Below, piece after piece: positions 11,354 through 22,022 of a stretch of 22,762 bases of DNA. A model generated the notes under the pieces. It saw nothing but the letters and a program-made list of their open reading frames with translations. It was not told the origin of the DNA and did not search any database. Source of the stretch: Saccoglossus kowalevskii (Eukaryota; Hemichordata; Enteropneusta; Harrimaniidae); assembly GCF_000003605.2 (NCBI RefSeq), contig NW_003124126.1, positions 1 through 22,762 on the forward strand, written 5' to 3'. The position numbers and the translations under genes were made by a program. Each line of letters opens with the position of its first letter. Position 1 is the first letter of the stretch.

Positions 11354-12655
11354 ACTACATCCTTACAAATGCCTTCTGTGACTATATCCTTACAAATGCC
11401 TACTGTGACTACATCCTTACAAATGCATACTGTGACTACATCCTTACAAATGCCTACTGTGACTACATCCTTACAAATGTCTACTGTGACTATGTGCTTG
11501 CCAATGCCTACTGTGACTACATCCTTACAAATGCCTTCTGTGACTACGTCCTTGCCAATGTCTACTGTGACTACATCCTTACAAATGCCTAGTGTGACTA
11601 CATCCTTACAAATGCCTTCTGTGACTACATCCTTGTCAATGTCTTCTGTGACTACGTCCTTACAAATGTCTACTGTGACTACATTCTTACAAATGCCTTC
11701 TGTGACTACGTCCTTGCCAATGTCTACAGTGACTACGTCCTTACTAATGTCTACTGTGACTACATCCTTACAAATGCCTTCTGTGACTACATCCTTACAA
11801 ATGCCTTCTGTGATTACGTCCTTACAAATGTCTACTGTGACTACATCCTTACAAATGTCTACTGTGACTACATCCTTCCCAATGCCTTCAGTGACTACGT
11901 CCGTCCCAATGTCTACTGTGACTACGTCCTTACAAATGCCTACTGTGACTACATCCTTACAAATGTCTACTGTGACTATGTCCTTACCAATGTCTACTGT
12001 GACAACATCCTTACAAATGTCTACTGTGACTACATCCTTACAAATGTCTACTGTGACTACATCCTTACAAATGTCTACTGTGACTACATCATTACAAATG
12101 CCTTCTGTGACTACATCCTTACAAATGCCTTCTGTGACTACGTCCTTGCCAATGTCTACTGTGACTACGTCCTTACAAATGTCTACTGTGACTACAACCT
12201 TACAAATGTCTACTATGACTACATCCTTGCCAATGCCTTCTGTGACTACAACCTTACAAATGTCTACTGTGATTACATCCTTACAAATGCCTTCTGTGAC
12301 TACATCCTTACAAATGCCTTCTGTGACTACATCCTTACAAATACCTTCTGTGACTACATCCTTACAAATGCCTTCTGTGACTACATCCTTGCCAATGTCT
12401 ACTGTGACTATGTCCTTGCCAATGTCTACTGTGACTACGTCCTTGCCAATGTCTAATGTGACTACATCCTTGCCAATGTCTTCTGTGACTACGTCCTTGC
12501 CAATGTCTACTGTGTCTACATCCTTGCCAATGCCTACTGTGCCTACATCCTTACAAATGCCTACTGTGACTACATCCTTACCAATGCCTACTGTGACTAC
12601 ATCCTTACCAATGCCTACTGTGACTACATCCTTACCAATGCCTACTGTGACTACA
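11354..12655. repeat. Array segment after marker copy 3
   Basis: The first 590 bp copy the tract after marker 2. From about 12000 the order (ACAACC, CTATGAC, ACAACC, GTGATTAC, then CCTTCTGTG units) resembles the middle of modules S and E without their GGG or TTAAAAATG variants, so it looks like an older or recombined relative. The end has private changes such as TGTGTCTAC and TGTGCCTAC. No gene seen. Confidence 0.78.
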
Positions 12656-12749
12656 TACCTTACCAATGCCTACTGTGACTACATCCTTACAAATACCTAC
12701 TGTGACTAATTCCTTACCAATGCCTACTGTGACTACATCCTTACCATGC
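12656..12749. repeat. Compensating indel pair
   Basis: One base is gained at ACATACCTTACC near 12657 and one lost at TTACCATGCC near 12745, with a CTAATTCC substitution between them. The phase is restored, so the distance between markers 3 and 4 is 8153 bp, exactly 302 units minus 1. In the shifted 90 bp the plus frame meets TAA near 12708, which sets the upstream limit of the very long open frame that follows. Confidence 0.78.
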
Positions 12750-14030
12750 CTACTGTGACTACATCCTTGCCAATGCCTACTGTGACTACATCCTTGCCAA
12801 TGCCTACTGTGACTACATCCTTACAAATGCCTACTGTGACTACATCCTTACAAATGCCTACTGTGACTACGTCCTTGCCAATGTCTACTGTGACTACGTC
12901 CTTGCCAATGTCTAATGTGACTACATCCTTGCCAATGTCTACTGTGACTACGTCCTTGCCAATGCCTACTGTGACTACATCCTTGCCAATGTCTAATGTG
13001 ACTACATCCTTACAAATGTCTACTGTGACTACATCCTTACAAATGCCTACTGTAACTACATCCTTGCCAATGTCTACTGTGACTACATCCTTGCCAATGC
13101 CTACTGTGACTACATCCTTGCCAATGTCTACTGTGACTACATCCTTGCCAATGTCTAATGTGACTACATTTTTACAAATGTCTAATGTGATTACATCCTT
13201 ACAAATGCCTACTGTGACTACATCCTTACAAATGCCTTCTGTGACTACATCCTTACAAATGCCTTCTGTGACTACATCCTTACAAATGCCTTCTGTGACT
13301 ACGTCCTTGCCAATGTCTACTGTGACTACATCCTTACAAATGCCTAGTGTGACTACATCTTTACAAATGCCTTCTGTGACTACATCCTTACAAATGTCTA
13401 CTGTGACTACATCCTTACAAATGCCTTCTGTGACTACGTACTTGCCAATGTCTACTGTGACTACGTCCTTGCCAATGTCTACTGCGACTACGTCCTTACA
13501 AATGTCTACTGTGACTACATCCTTACAAATGCCTTCTGTGACTACGTACTTGCCAATGTCTACTGTGACTACGTCCTTACAAATGTCTACTGTCACTACA
13601 TCCTTACAAATGTCTACTGTGACTACATCTTTACAAATGCCTTCTGTGACTACATCCTTGCCAATGTCTACTGTGACTACGTCCTTACAAATGTCTACTG
13701 TGACTACATCCTTACAAATGCCTTCTGTGACTACATCCTTACAAATGCCTTCTGTGATTACGTCCTTACAAATGTCTACTGTGACTACATCCTTACAAAT
13801 GTCTACTGTGACTACATCCTTACAAATGTCTACTGTGACTACATCCTTACAAATGCCTTCTGTGACTACGTCCTTCCCAATGTCTACTGTGACTACATCC
13901 TTACAAATGTCTACTGTGACTACGTCCTTACCAATGTCTACTGTGACTACATCTTTACAAATGCCTTCTGTGACTACATCCTTACAAATGTCTACTGTGA
14001 CTACATCCTTACAAATGCCTTCTGTGACTA
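12750..14030. repeat. 1.3-kb duplicated block, left copy
   Basis: This block recurs at 16719-17999 with a constant offset of 3969 bp (147 units). I checked the offset at TACATTTTTA (13165/17134), CTGCGAC (13482/17451), TGTCAC (13591/17560), TCTGTGATTA (13751/17720) and CTTCCC (13873/17842). By eye there are fewer than about ten mismatches and no indels. The first half is the tail of module S, so this block is itself a mosaic. Confidence 0.88.
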
Positions 14031-14405
14031 CGTCCTTGCCAATGTCTACTGTGACTACGTCCTTACAAATGTCTACTGTGACTACATCCTTACAAATGCC
14101 TTCTGTGACTACATCCTTACAAATGCCTTCTGTGATTACGTCCTTACAAATGTCTACTGTGACTACATCCTTACAAATGTCTACTGTGACTACATCCTTA
14201 CAAATGTCTACTGTGACTACATCCTTACAAATGCCTTCTGTGACTACGTCCTTCCCAATGTCTACTGTGACTACATCCTTACAAATGTCTACTGTGACTA
14301 CGTCCTTACCAATGTCTACTGTGACTACATCCTTACAAATGTCTACTGTGACTACATCCTTACAAATGTCTACTGTGACTACATCCTTACAAATGTCTAC
14401 TGTGA
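13650..14405. repeat. 378-bp (14-unit) tandem duplication
   Basis: Two adjacent copies, about 13650-14027 and 14028-14405, share the order GTGATTACG, three ACAAATGTC units, CCTTCTGTG, CTTCCCAATG and TTACCAATG. TGTGATTA is at 13753 and 14131, and CTTCCC at 13873 and 14251; both pairs are 378 bp apart. The second copy runs into module E copy 1. Confidence 0.82.
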
Positions 14406-15465
14406 CTACATCCTTACAAATGTCTACTGTGACTATATCCTTACAAATGCCTTCTGTGACTACGTCCTTGCCAATGTCTACTGTGACTACGTCCTTACAA
14501 ATGTCTACTGTGACTACAACCTTAAAAATGTCTACTATGACTACATCCTTGCCAATGCCTTCTGTGACTACAACCTTACAGATGTCTACTGTGATTACAT
14601 CCTTACAAATGCCTTCTGTGACTACATCCTTACAAATGCCTTCTGTGACTACATCCTTACAAATGCCATCTGTGACTACATCCTTACAAATGCCTTCTGT
14701 GACTACGTCCTTACAAATGCCTACTGTGACTACATCCTTGCCAATGTCTACTGTGACTACATTCTTACAAATGCCTTCTGTGACTACATCCTTACAAATG
14801 CCTTCTGTGATTACGTCCTTACAAATGTCTACTGTGACTACATCCTTACAAATGTCTACTGTGACTACATCCTTACAAATGCCTACTGTGACTACATCCT
14901 TACAAATGCATACTGTGACTACATCCTTACAAATGTCTATTGTGACTATGTCCTTGCCAATGCCTACTGTGACTACATCCTTACAAATGCCTTCTGTGAC
15001 TACGTCCTTGGCAATGTCTACTGTGACTACATCCTTACAAATGCCTTGTGTGACTACATCTTTGCAAATGCCTTCTGTGACTACGTCCTTGCCAATGTCT
15101 ACTGTGACTACGTTCTTAGAAATGTCTACTGTGACTACATCCTTACAAATGCCTTCTGTGACTACGTCCTTGCCAATGTCTACTGTGACTACGTCCTTAC
15201 AAATGTCTACTGTGACTACATTCTTACAAATGCCTTCTGTGACTACGTCCTTGCCAATGTCTACTGTGACTACGTCCTTACTAATGTCTACTGTGACTAC
15301 ATCCTTACAAATGCCTCCTGTGACTACATCCTTACAAATGCCTTCCGTGATTACGTCCTTACAAATGTCTACTGTGACTACATCCTTACAAATGTCTACT
15401 GTGACTACATCCTTACAAATGCCTACTGTGACTACATCCTTACAAATGCCTTCTGTGACTACGTC
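14251..15465. repeat. Higher-order module E, copy 1 (45 units)
   Basis: Defined from one CTTCCCAATG to the next equivalent site, 1215 bp. The marker order is CTTCCC (14251), TTACCAATG, a run of ACAAATGTC units, TATATCC, ACAACCTTAAAAATG (CTT at 14521), CTATGAC, ACAGATGTC, CCTTCTGTG units including a private CCATCTGTG (14664), TACATTC, GCATAC, TCTATTGTG, CTTGGCAATG, CCTTGTGTG, CTTAGAAATG (15115), CTCCTGTG (15315) and CCGTGATTACG. Both plus-strand open frames and the minus-strand one run through it. Confidence 0.88.
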
Positions 15466-16626
15466 CTTCCCAATGTCTACTGTGACTACATCCTTACAAA
15501 TGTCTACTGTGACTACGTCCTTACCAATGTCTACTGTGACTACATCCTTACAAATGTCTACTGTGACTACATCCTTACAAATGTCTACTGTGACTACATC
15601 CTTACAAATGTCTACTGTGACTACATCCTTACAAATGTCTACTGTGCCTATATCCTTACAAATGCCTTCTGTGACTACGTCCTTGCCAATGTCTACTGTG
15701 ACTACGTCCTTACAAATGTCTACTGTGACTACAACCTTAAAAATGTCTACTATGACTACATCCTTGCCAATGCCTTCTGTGACTACAACCTTACAGATGT
15801 CTACTGTGATTACATCCTTACAAATGCCTTCTGTGACTACATCCTTACAAATGCCTTCTGTGACTACATCCTTACAAATGCCTTCTGTGACTACGTCCTT
15901 ACAAATGCCTACTGTGACTACATCCTTGCCAATGTCTACTGTGACTACATTCTTACAAATGCCTTCTGTGACTACATCCTTACAAATGCCTTCTGTGATT
16001 ACGTCCTTACAAATGTCTACTGTGACTACATCCTTACAAATGTCTACTGTGACTACATCCTTACAAATGCCTACTGTGACTACATCCTTACAAATGCATA
16101 CTGTGACTACATCCTTACAAATGTCTATTGTGACTATGTCCTTGCCAATGCCTACTGTGACTACATCCTTACAAATGCCTTCTGTGACTACGTCCTTGGC
16201 AATGTCTACTGTGACTACATCCTTACAAATGCCTAGTGTGACTACATCTTTGCAAATGCCTTCTGTGACTACGTCCTTGCCAATGTCTACTGTGACTACG
16301 TTCTTAGAAATGTCTACTGTGACTACATCCTTACAAATGCCTTCAGTGACTACGTCCTTGCCAATGTCTACTGTGACTACGTCCTTACAAATGTCTACTG
16401 TGACTACATTCTTACAAATGCCTTCTGTGACTACGTCCTTGCCAATGTCTACTGTGACTACGTCCTTACTAATGTCTACTGTGACTACATCCTTACAAAT
16501 GCCTCCTGTGACTACATCCTTACAAATGCCTTCCGTGATTACGTCCTTACAAATGTCTACTGTGACTACATCCTTACAAATGTCTACTGTGACTACATCC
16601 TTACAAATGCCTTCTGTGACTACGTC
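15466..16626. repeat. Higher-order module E, copy 2 (43 units)
   Basis: A tandem neighbour of copy 1. The offset is 1215 bp at CTTCCC and TTAAAAATG, and 1188 bp at TTAGAAATG (15118/16306), because the CCATCTGTG unit is absent. A second unit is missing near the end, so the copy is 1161 bp. It carries CTAGTGTG where copy 1 has CTTGTGTG, which puts a stop in the CDYILTNAY frame. It leads directly into a tract like the second half of module S. Confidence 0.87.
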
Positions 16627-16718
16627 CTTCCCAATGTCTACTGTGACTACGTCGTTACAAATGCCTACTGTGACTACATCCTTACAAATGTCTACTGTGA
16701 CTACGTCCTTGCCAATGC

Positions 16719-17999
16719 CTACTGTGACTACATCCTTGCCAATGCCTACTGTGACTACATCCTTGCCAATGCCTACTGTGACTACATCCTTACAAATGCC
16801 TACTGTGACTACATCCTTACAAATGCCTACTGTGACTACGTCCTTGCCAATGTCTACTGTGACTACGTCCTTGCCAATGTCTAATGTGACTACATCCTTG
16901 CCAATGTCTACTGTGACTACGTCCTTGCCAATGCCTACTGTGACTACATCCTTGCCAATGTCTAATGTGACTACATCCTTACAAATGTCTACTGTGACTA
17001 CATCCTTACAAATGCCTACTGTAACTACATCCTTGCCAATGTCTACTGTGACTACATCCTTGCCAATGCCTACTGTGACTACATCCTTGCCAATGTCTAC
17101 TGTGACTACATCCTTGCCAATGTCTAATGTGACTACATTTTTACAAATGTCTAATGTGATTACATCCTTACAAATGCCTACTGTGACTACATCCTTACAA
17201 ATGCCTTCTGTGACTACATCCTTACAAATGCCTTCTATGACTACATCCTTACCAATGCCTTCTGTGACTACGTCCTTGCCAATGTCTACTGTGACTACAT
17301 CCTTACAAATGCCTAGTGTGACTACATCTTTACAAATGCCTTCTGTGACTACATCCTTACAAATGTCTACTGTGACTACATCCTCACAAATGCCTTCTGT
17401 GACTACGTACTTGCCAATGTCTACTGTGACTACGTCCTTGCCAATGTCTACTGCGACTACGTCCTTACAAATGTCTACTGTGACTACATCCTTACAAATG
17501 CCTTCTGTGACTACGTACTTGCCAATGTCTACTGTGACTACGTCCTTACAAATGTCTACTGTCACTACATCCTTACAAATGTCTACTGTGACTACATCTT
17601 TACAAATGCCTTCTGTGACTACGTCCTTGCCAATGTCTACTGTGACTACGTCCTTACAAATGTCTACTGTGACTACATCCTTACAAATGCCTTCTGTGAC
17701 TACATCCTTACAAATGCCTTCTGTGATTACGTCCTTACAAATGTCTATTGTGACTACATCCTTTCAAATGTCTACTGTGACTACATCCTTACAAATGTCT
17801 ACTGTGACTACATCCTTACAAATGCCTTCTGTGACTACGTCCTTCCCAATGTCTACTGTGACTACATCCTTACAAATGTCTACTGTGTCTACGTCCTTAC
17901 CAATGTCTACTGTGACTACATCTTTACAAATGCCTTCTGTGACTACATCCTTACAAATGTCTACTGTGACTACATCCTTACAAATGCCTTCTGTGACTA
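16719..17999. repeat. 1.3-kb duplicated block, right copy
   Basis: Copy of 12750-14030 at a 3969-bp offset. Private changes here include CTATGAC (near 17236), TTACCAATG (near 17250), CCTCACAAATG (near 17384), TCTATTG (near 17747), CTTTCAAATG (17761-17770) and TGTGTCTAC (near 17887). After about 18000 the two copies diverge: the left one continues into the 378-bp duplication, the right one into TTACCAATG and TCTAATG units. Confidence 0.87.
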
Positions 18000-19480
18000 C
18001 GTACTTGCCAATGTCTACTGTGACTACATCCTTACCAATGCCTACTGTGACTACATCCTTACAAATGCCTACTGTGACTACATCCTTACAAATGTCTAAT
18101 GTGACTACATCCTTGCCAATGCCTAATGTGACTACATCCTTGCCAATGCCTACTGTGACTACATCCTTGCCAATGCCTACCGTGACTACATCCTTACAAA
18201 TGCCTACTGTGACTACATCCTTGCCAATGTCTAATGTGACTACGTCCTTGCCAATGTCTACTGTGACTACGTCCTTGCCAATGTCTAATGTGACTACATC
18301 CTTGCCAATGTCTAATGTGACTACATCCTTGCCAATGTCTACTGTGACTACATCCTTGCCAATGTCTACTGTGACTACGTCCTTGCCAATGTCTACTGTG
18401 ACTACGTCCTTGCCAATGCCTACTGTGACTACATCCTTACAAATGTCTACTGTGACTACATCCTTACAAATGTCTACTGTGACTACATCCTTACAAATGC
18501 CTTCTGTGACTACGTCCTTGCCAATGTCTACTGTGACTACGTCCTTACAAATGTCTACTGTGACTACAACCTTACAAATGTCTACTATGACTACATCCTT
18601 GCCAATGCCTTCTGTGACTACAACCTTACAAATGTCTACTGTGATTACATCCTTACAAATGCCTTCTGTGACTACATCCTTACAAATGCCTTCTGTGACT
18701 ACATCCTTACAAATGCCTTCTGTGACTACATCCTTTCAAATGCCTTCTGTGACTACGTCCTTACAAATGTCTACTGTGACTACATCCTTACAAATGCCTA
18801 CTGTGACTACATCCTTACCAATGCCTTCTGTGACTATGTCCTTACAAATGCCTTCTGTGACTACGTCCTTGCCAATGTCTTCTGTGACTACATCCTTACA
18901 AATGCCTACTGTGACTACATCCTTGCCAATGCCTACTGTGACTACATCCTTGCCAATGCCTACTGTGACTACATCCTTGCCAATGCCTACTGTGACTACA
19001 ACCTTGCCAATGCCTACTGTGACTATGTCCTTGCCAATGTCTACTGTGACTACGTCCTTGCCAATGTCTACTGTGACTACGTCCTTGCCAATGTCTACTG
19101 TGACTACGTCCTTGCCAATGTCTACTGTGACTACGTCCTTGCCAATGTCTAATGTGACTACATCCTTGCCAATGTCTAATGTGACTACATCCTTACAAAT
19201 GCCTACTGTGACTACTTCCTTACAAATGCCTACTGTGACTACATCCTTACAAATGCCTACTGTGACTACATCCTTACAAATGCCTACTGTGACTACATCC
19301 TTACAAATGCCTACTGTGACTACATCCTTACAAATACCTACTGTGACTACATCCTTACAAATGTCTACTGTGACTACATCCTTGCCAATGCCTACTGTGA
19401 CTACATCCTTGCCAATGCCTACTGTGACTACATCCTTGCCAATGCCTACTGTGACTACATCCTTACCAATGCCTACTGTG
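18000..19480. repeat. Array segment before marker copy 4
   Basis: 18080-18420 is rich in TTGCCAATGTC and TCTAATG units. 18480-18900 is a relative of the middle of modules S and E (ACAACC, CTATGAC, GTGATTAC, CCTTCTGTG run). 19025-19160 is a uniform run of five ACGTCCTTGCCAATGTC units. From 19190 a run of ACAAATGCC units and then TTGCCAATGCC units leads into the marker. No gene seen. Confidence 0.78.
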
Positions 19481-19506
19481 ACTACATCTTTACAAATCTC
19501 TGCTGG
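19481..19506. repeat. 26-bp marker unit, copy 4
   Basis: The same 26-bp variant, with the copy-1 type of downstream flank (ACACATGCC, GCATAC, CCAAGTGTG). It ends the 2262-codon Thr/Ser frame at 19534. Confidence 0.93.
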
Positions 19507-20478
19507 ACTACATCCTTACACATGCCTACTGTGACTACATCCTTACAAATGCCTACTGTGACTACATCCTTACAAATGCATACTGTGACTACATCCTTAC
19601 AAATGCCAAGTGTGACTACATTCTTACAAATGCCTTCTGTCACTATGTCCTTGCCAATGTCTACTGTGACTACGTCCTTACAAATGTCTACTGTGACTAC
19701 ATTCTTACAAATGCCTTCTGTGACTACGTCCTTGCCAATGTCTACTGTGACTACGTCCTTACTAATGTCTACTGTGACTACATCCTTACAAATGCCTTCT
19801 GTGACTACATCCTTACAAATGCCTTCTGTGATTACGTCCTTACAAATGTCTACTGTGACTACATCCTTACAAATGTCTACTGTGACTACATCCTTACAAA
19901 TGCCTTCAGTGACTACGTCCTTCCCAATGTCTACTGTGACTACGTCCTTACAAATGCCTACTGTGACTACATCCTTACAAATGCCTACTGTGACTACATC
20001 CTTACAAATGTCTACTGTGACTACGTCCTTACCAATGTCTAGTGTGACTACATCCTTACAAATGTCTACTGTGATTACATCCTTACAAATGTCTACTGTG
20101 ATTACATCCTTACAAATGCCTTCTGTGACTACATCCTTACAAATGCCTTCTGTGACTACATCCTTACAAATGCCTTCTGTGACTACATCCTTACAAATGC
20201 CTTCTGTGACTACATCCTTACAAATGTCTACTGTGACTACATCCTTACAAATGCCTACTGTGACTACATCCTTACCAATGCCTACTGTGACTACGTCCTT
20301 ACAAATGCCTACTGTGACTACATCCTTACCATTGCCTACTGTGACTACATCCTTACCAATGCCTACTGTGACTACATCCTTACCAATGCCTACTGTGACT
20401 ACATCCTTACAAATGCCTACTGTGACTACATCCTTACACATGCCTACTGTGACTACATCCTTACAAATGCCTACTGTG
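19507..20478. repeat. 37-unit interval between marker copies 4 and 5
   Basis: The marker-to-marker distance is 998 bp, 37 units minus 1. The left half copies 1050-1530. The right half has CTAGTGTG (near 20040), two GTGATTAC units, five CCTTCTGTG units and a TTACCATTGCC variant (20328) shared with the next interval. No gene seen. Confidence 0.82.
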
Positions 20479-20960
20479 ACTACATCTTTACAAATCTCTG
20501 CTGGACTACATCCTTACAAATGCCTTCTGTGACTATATCCTTACAAATGCCTAGTGTGACTACATCCTTACAAATGCCTACTGTGACTACATCCTTACAA
20601 ATGCCTACTGTGACTACATCCTTACAAATGCATACTGTGACTACATCCTTACAAATGTCTACTGTGACTATGTGCTTGCCAATGCCTACTGTGACTACAT
20701 CCTTACAAATGCCTTCTGTGACTACGTCCTTGCCAATGTCTACTGCGACTACATCCTTACAAATGCCTAGTGTGACTACATCCTTACAAATGCCTTCTGT
20801 GACTACGTCCTTGTCAATGTCTACTGTGACTACGTCCTTACAAATGTCTACTGTGACTACATTCTTACAAATGCCTTCTGTGACTACGTCTTTGCCAATG
20901 TCTGCTGTGACTACATCCTTACAAATGCCTTCTGTGACTACATCCTTACAAATGCCTTCT
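20328..20960. repeat. 630-bp segment duplicated at 21380-22010
   Basis: The shared rare variants ACCATTGCC (20328/21380), the marker (20496/21548), CTATGTGCTTG (20669/21721), TACTGCGAC and TCTGCTGTG lie 1052 bp apart, which is 39 units minus 1. At 21940 the right copy loses one base (ACGTC to ACTC). About 60 bp later the copies part company. Confidence 0.86.
20479..20504. repeat. 26-bp marker unit, copy 5
   Basis: The same variant; the downstream flank is of the copy 2/6 type (CTATATCC, CTAGTGTG, GCATAC, CTATGTGCTTG). It closes the Thr/Ser frame at 20532. Confidence 0.93.
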
Positions 20961-21530
20961 GTGATTACGTCCTTACAAATGTCTACTGTGACTTCATCCT
21001 TACAAATGTCTACTGTGACTACATCCTTCCCAATGCCTTCAGTGACTACGTCCTTCCCAATGTCTACTGTGACTACGTCCTTACAAATGCCTACTGTGAC
21101 TACATCCTTACAAATGTCTACTGTGACTACGTCCTTACCAATGTCTACTGTGACAACATCCTTACAAATGCCTTCTGTGACTACATCCTTACAAATGTCT
21201 ACTGTGATTACATCCTTACAAATGCCTACTGTAACTACATCCTTACAAATGTCTACTGTGACTACATCCTTACAAATGCCTACTGTGACTACATCCTTAC
21301 AAATGCCTACTGTGACTACATCCTTACAAATGTCTACTGTGACTACATCCTTGCCAATGCCTACTGTAACTACATCCTTACCATTGCCTACTGTGACTAC
21401 ATCCTTACCAATGCCTACTGTGACTACATCCTTACCAATGCCTACTGTGACTACATCCTTACAAATGCCTACTGTGACTACATCCTTACACATGCCTACT
21501 GTGACTACATCCTTACAAATGCCTACTGTG
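20505..21530. repeat. 39-unit interval between marker copies 5 and 6
   Basis: Marker-to-marker distance is 1052 bp. After the duplicated first part, the middle has CTTCCCAATG twice, GACAACATCC and two CTGTAAC units, and ends in TTACCAATGCC units. No gene seen. Confidence 0.82.
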
Positions 21531-21556
21531 ACTACATCTTTACAAATCTCTGCTGG
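21531..21556. repeat. 26-bp marker unit, copy 6
   Basis: The same variant; its flanks are nearly identical to those of copy 5 on both sides. It closes the Thr/Ser frame at 21584. Confidence 0.93.
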
Positions 21557-22022
21557 ACTACATCCTTACAAATGCCTTCTGTGACTATATCCTTACAAAT
21601 GCCTAGTGTGACTACATCCTTACAAATGCCTACTGTGACTACATCCTTACAAATGCCTACTGTGACTACATCCTTACAAATGCATACTGTGACTACATCC
21701 TTACAAATGTCTACTGTGACTATGTGCTTGCCAATGCCTACTGTGACTACATCCTTACAAATGCCTTCTGTGACTACGTCCTTGCCAATGTCTACTGCGA
21801 CTACATCCTTACAAATGCCTAGTGTGACTACATCCTTACAAATGCCTTCTGTGACTACGTCCTTGTCAATGTCTACTGTGACTACGTCCTTACAAATGTC
21901 TACTGTGACTACATTCTTACAAATGCCTTCTGTGACTACTCCTTGCCAATGTCTGCTGTGACTACATCCTTACAAATGCCTTCTGTGACTACATCCTTAC
22001 AAATGCCTTCTGTGACTACGTC
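21557..22022. repeat. Tract from marker copy 6 to module E copy 3
   Basis: Matches the tract after marker 5 until about 22005-22020, where two CCTTCTGTG units are followed by ACGTCCTTCCC and not by GATTACG. From there the sequence is module E. The switch is a recombination junction between two known parts of the array. A 1-bp loss at about 21940 breaks the Thr/Ser frame (stop at 21959-21961). Confidence 0.8.

Larger units (their letters stand above)
12733..17763 (-). other. About 1680-codon antisense open frame; probably not a gene
   Basis: On the complementary strand each unit reads ICKDVVTVG (or ...VD, ...EG) with no stop. The run is bounded upstream by a TGA made by the CTTTCAAATG variant (complement of 17764-17766). 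The same variant makes another stop at 18736-18738. The first usable start is only a GTG created by a G-to-C variant at 17563-17565. It overlaps the plus-strand Thr/Ser frame over its entire length, the expected result of a stop-free 27-bp unit. I include it as a measured open run and do not propose a product. Confidence 0.06.
12746..19534 (+). other. 2262-codon open frame of 9-residue Thr/Ser repeats; probably not a gene
   Basis: Read in this frame each unit encodes TTSLQMPTV with frequent Q/P, P/S and T/S exchange, giving about 250 nonapeptides. The composition is mucin-like: three or four Thr/Ser and one or two Pro per nine residues, with no Cys until the last residues. The first Met is simply the ATG in every unit. 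I see no signal peptide, non-repeat domain, membrane segment, intron signals or promoter. The end is set by the frameshift in marker copy 4, giving the tail ISAGLHPYTCLL. The frame stays open because the consensus has no stop here and unit gain or loss is in multiples of 3. Common variants are often amino-acid changing (CCT/TCT, CAA/CCA, ACT/TCT), so I see no sign of protein-level constraint. A piece of a giant repetitive secreted protein cannot be excluded. Confidence 0.12.

Noticed and set aside
15046-16236. 396-codon protein in the CDYILTNAY frame
   Set aside because: It is a shadow of the stop-free unit, cut wherever CTAGTG or CTAATG units occur, and fully overlapped by two other open frames.
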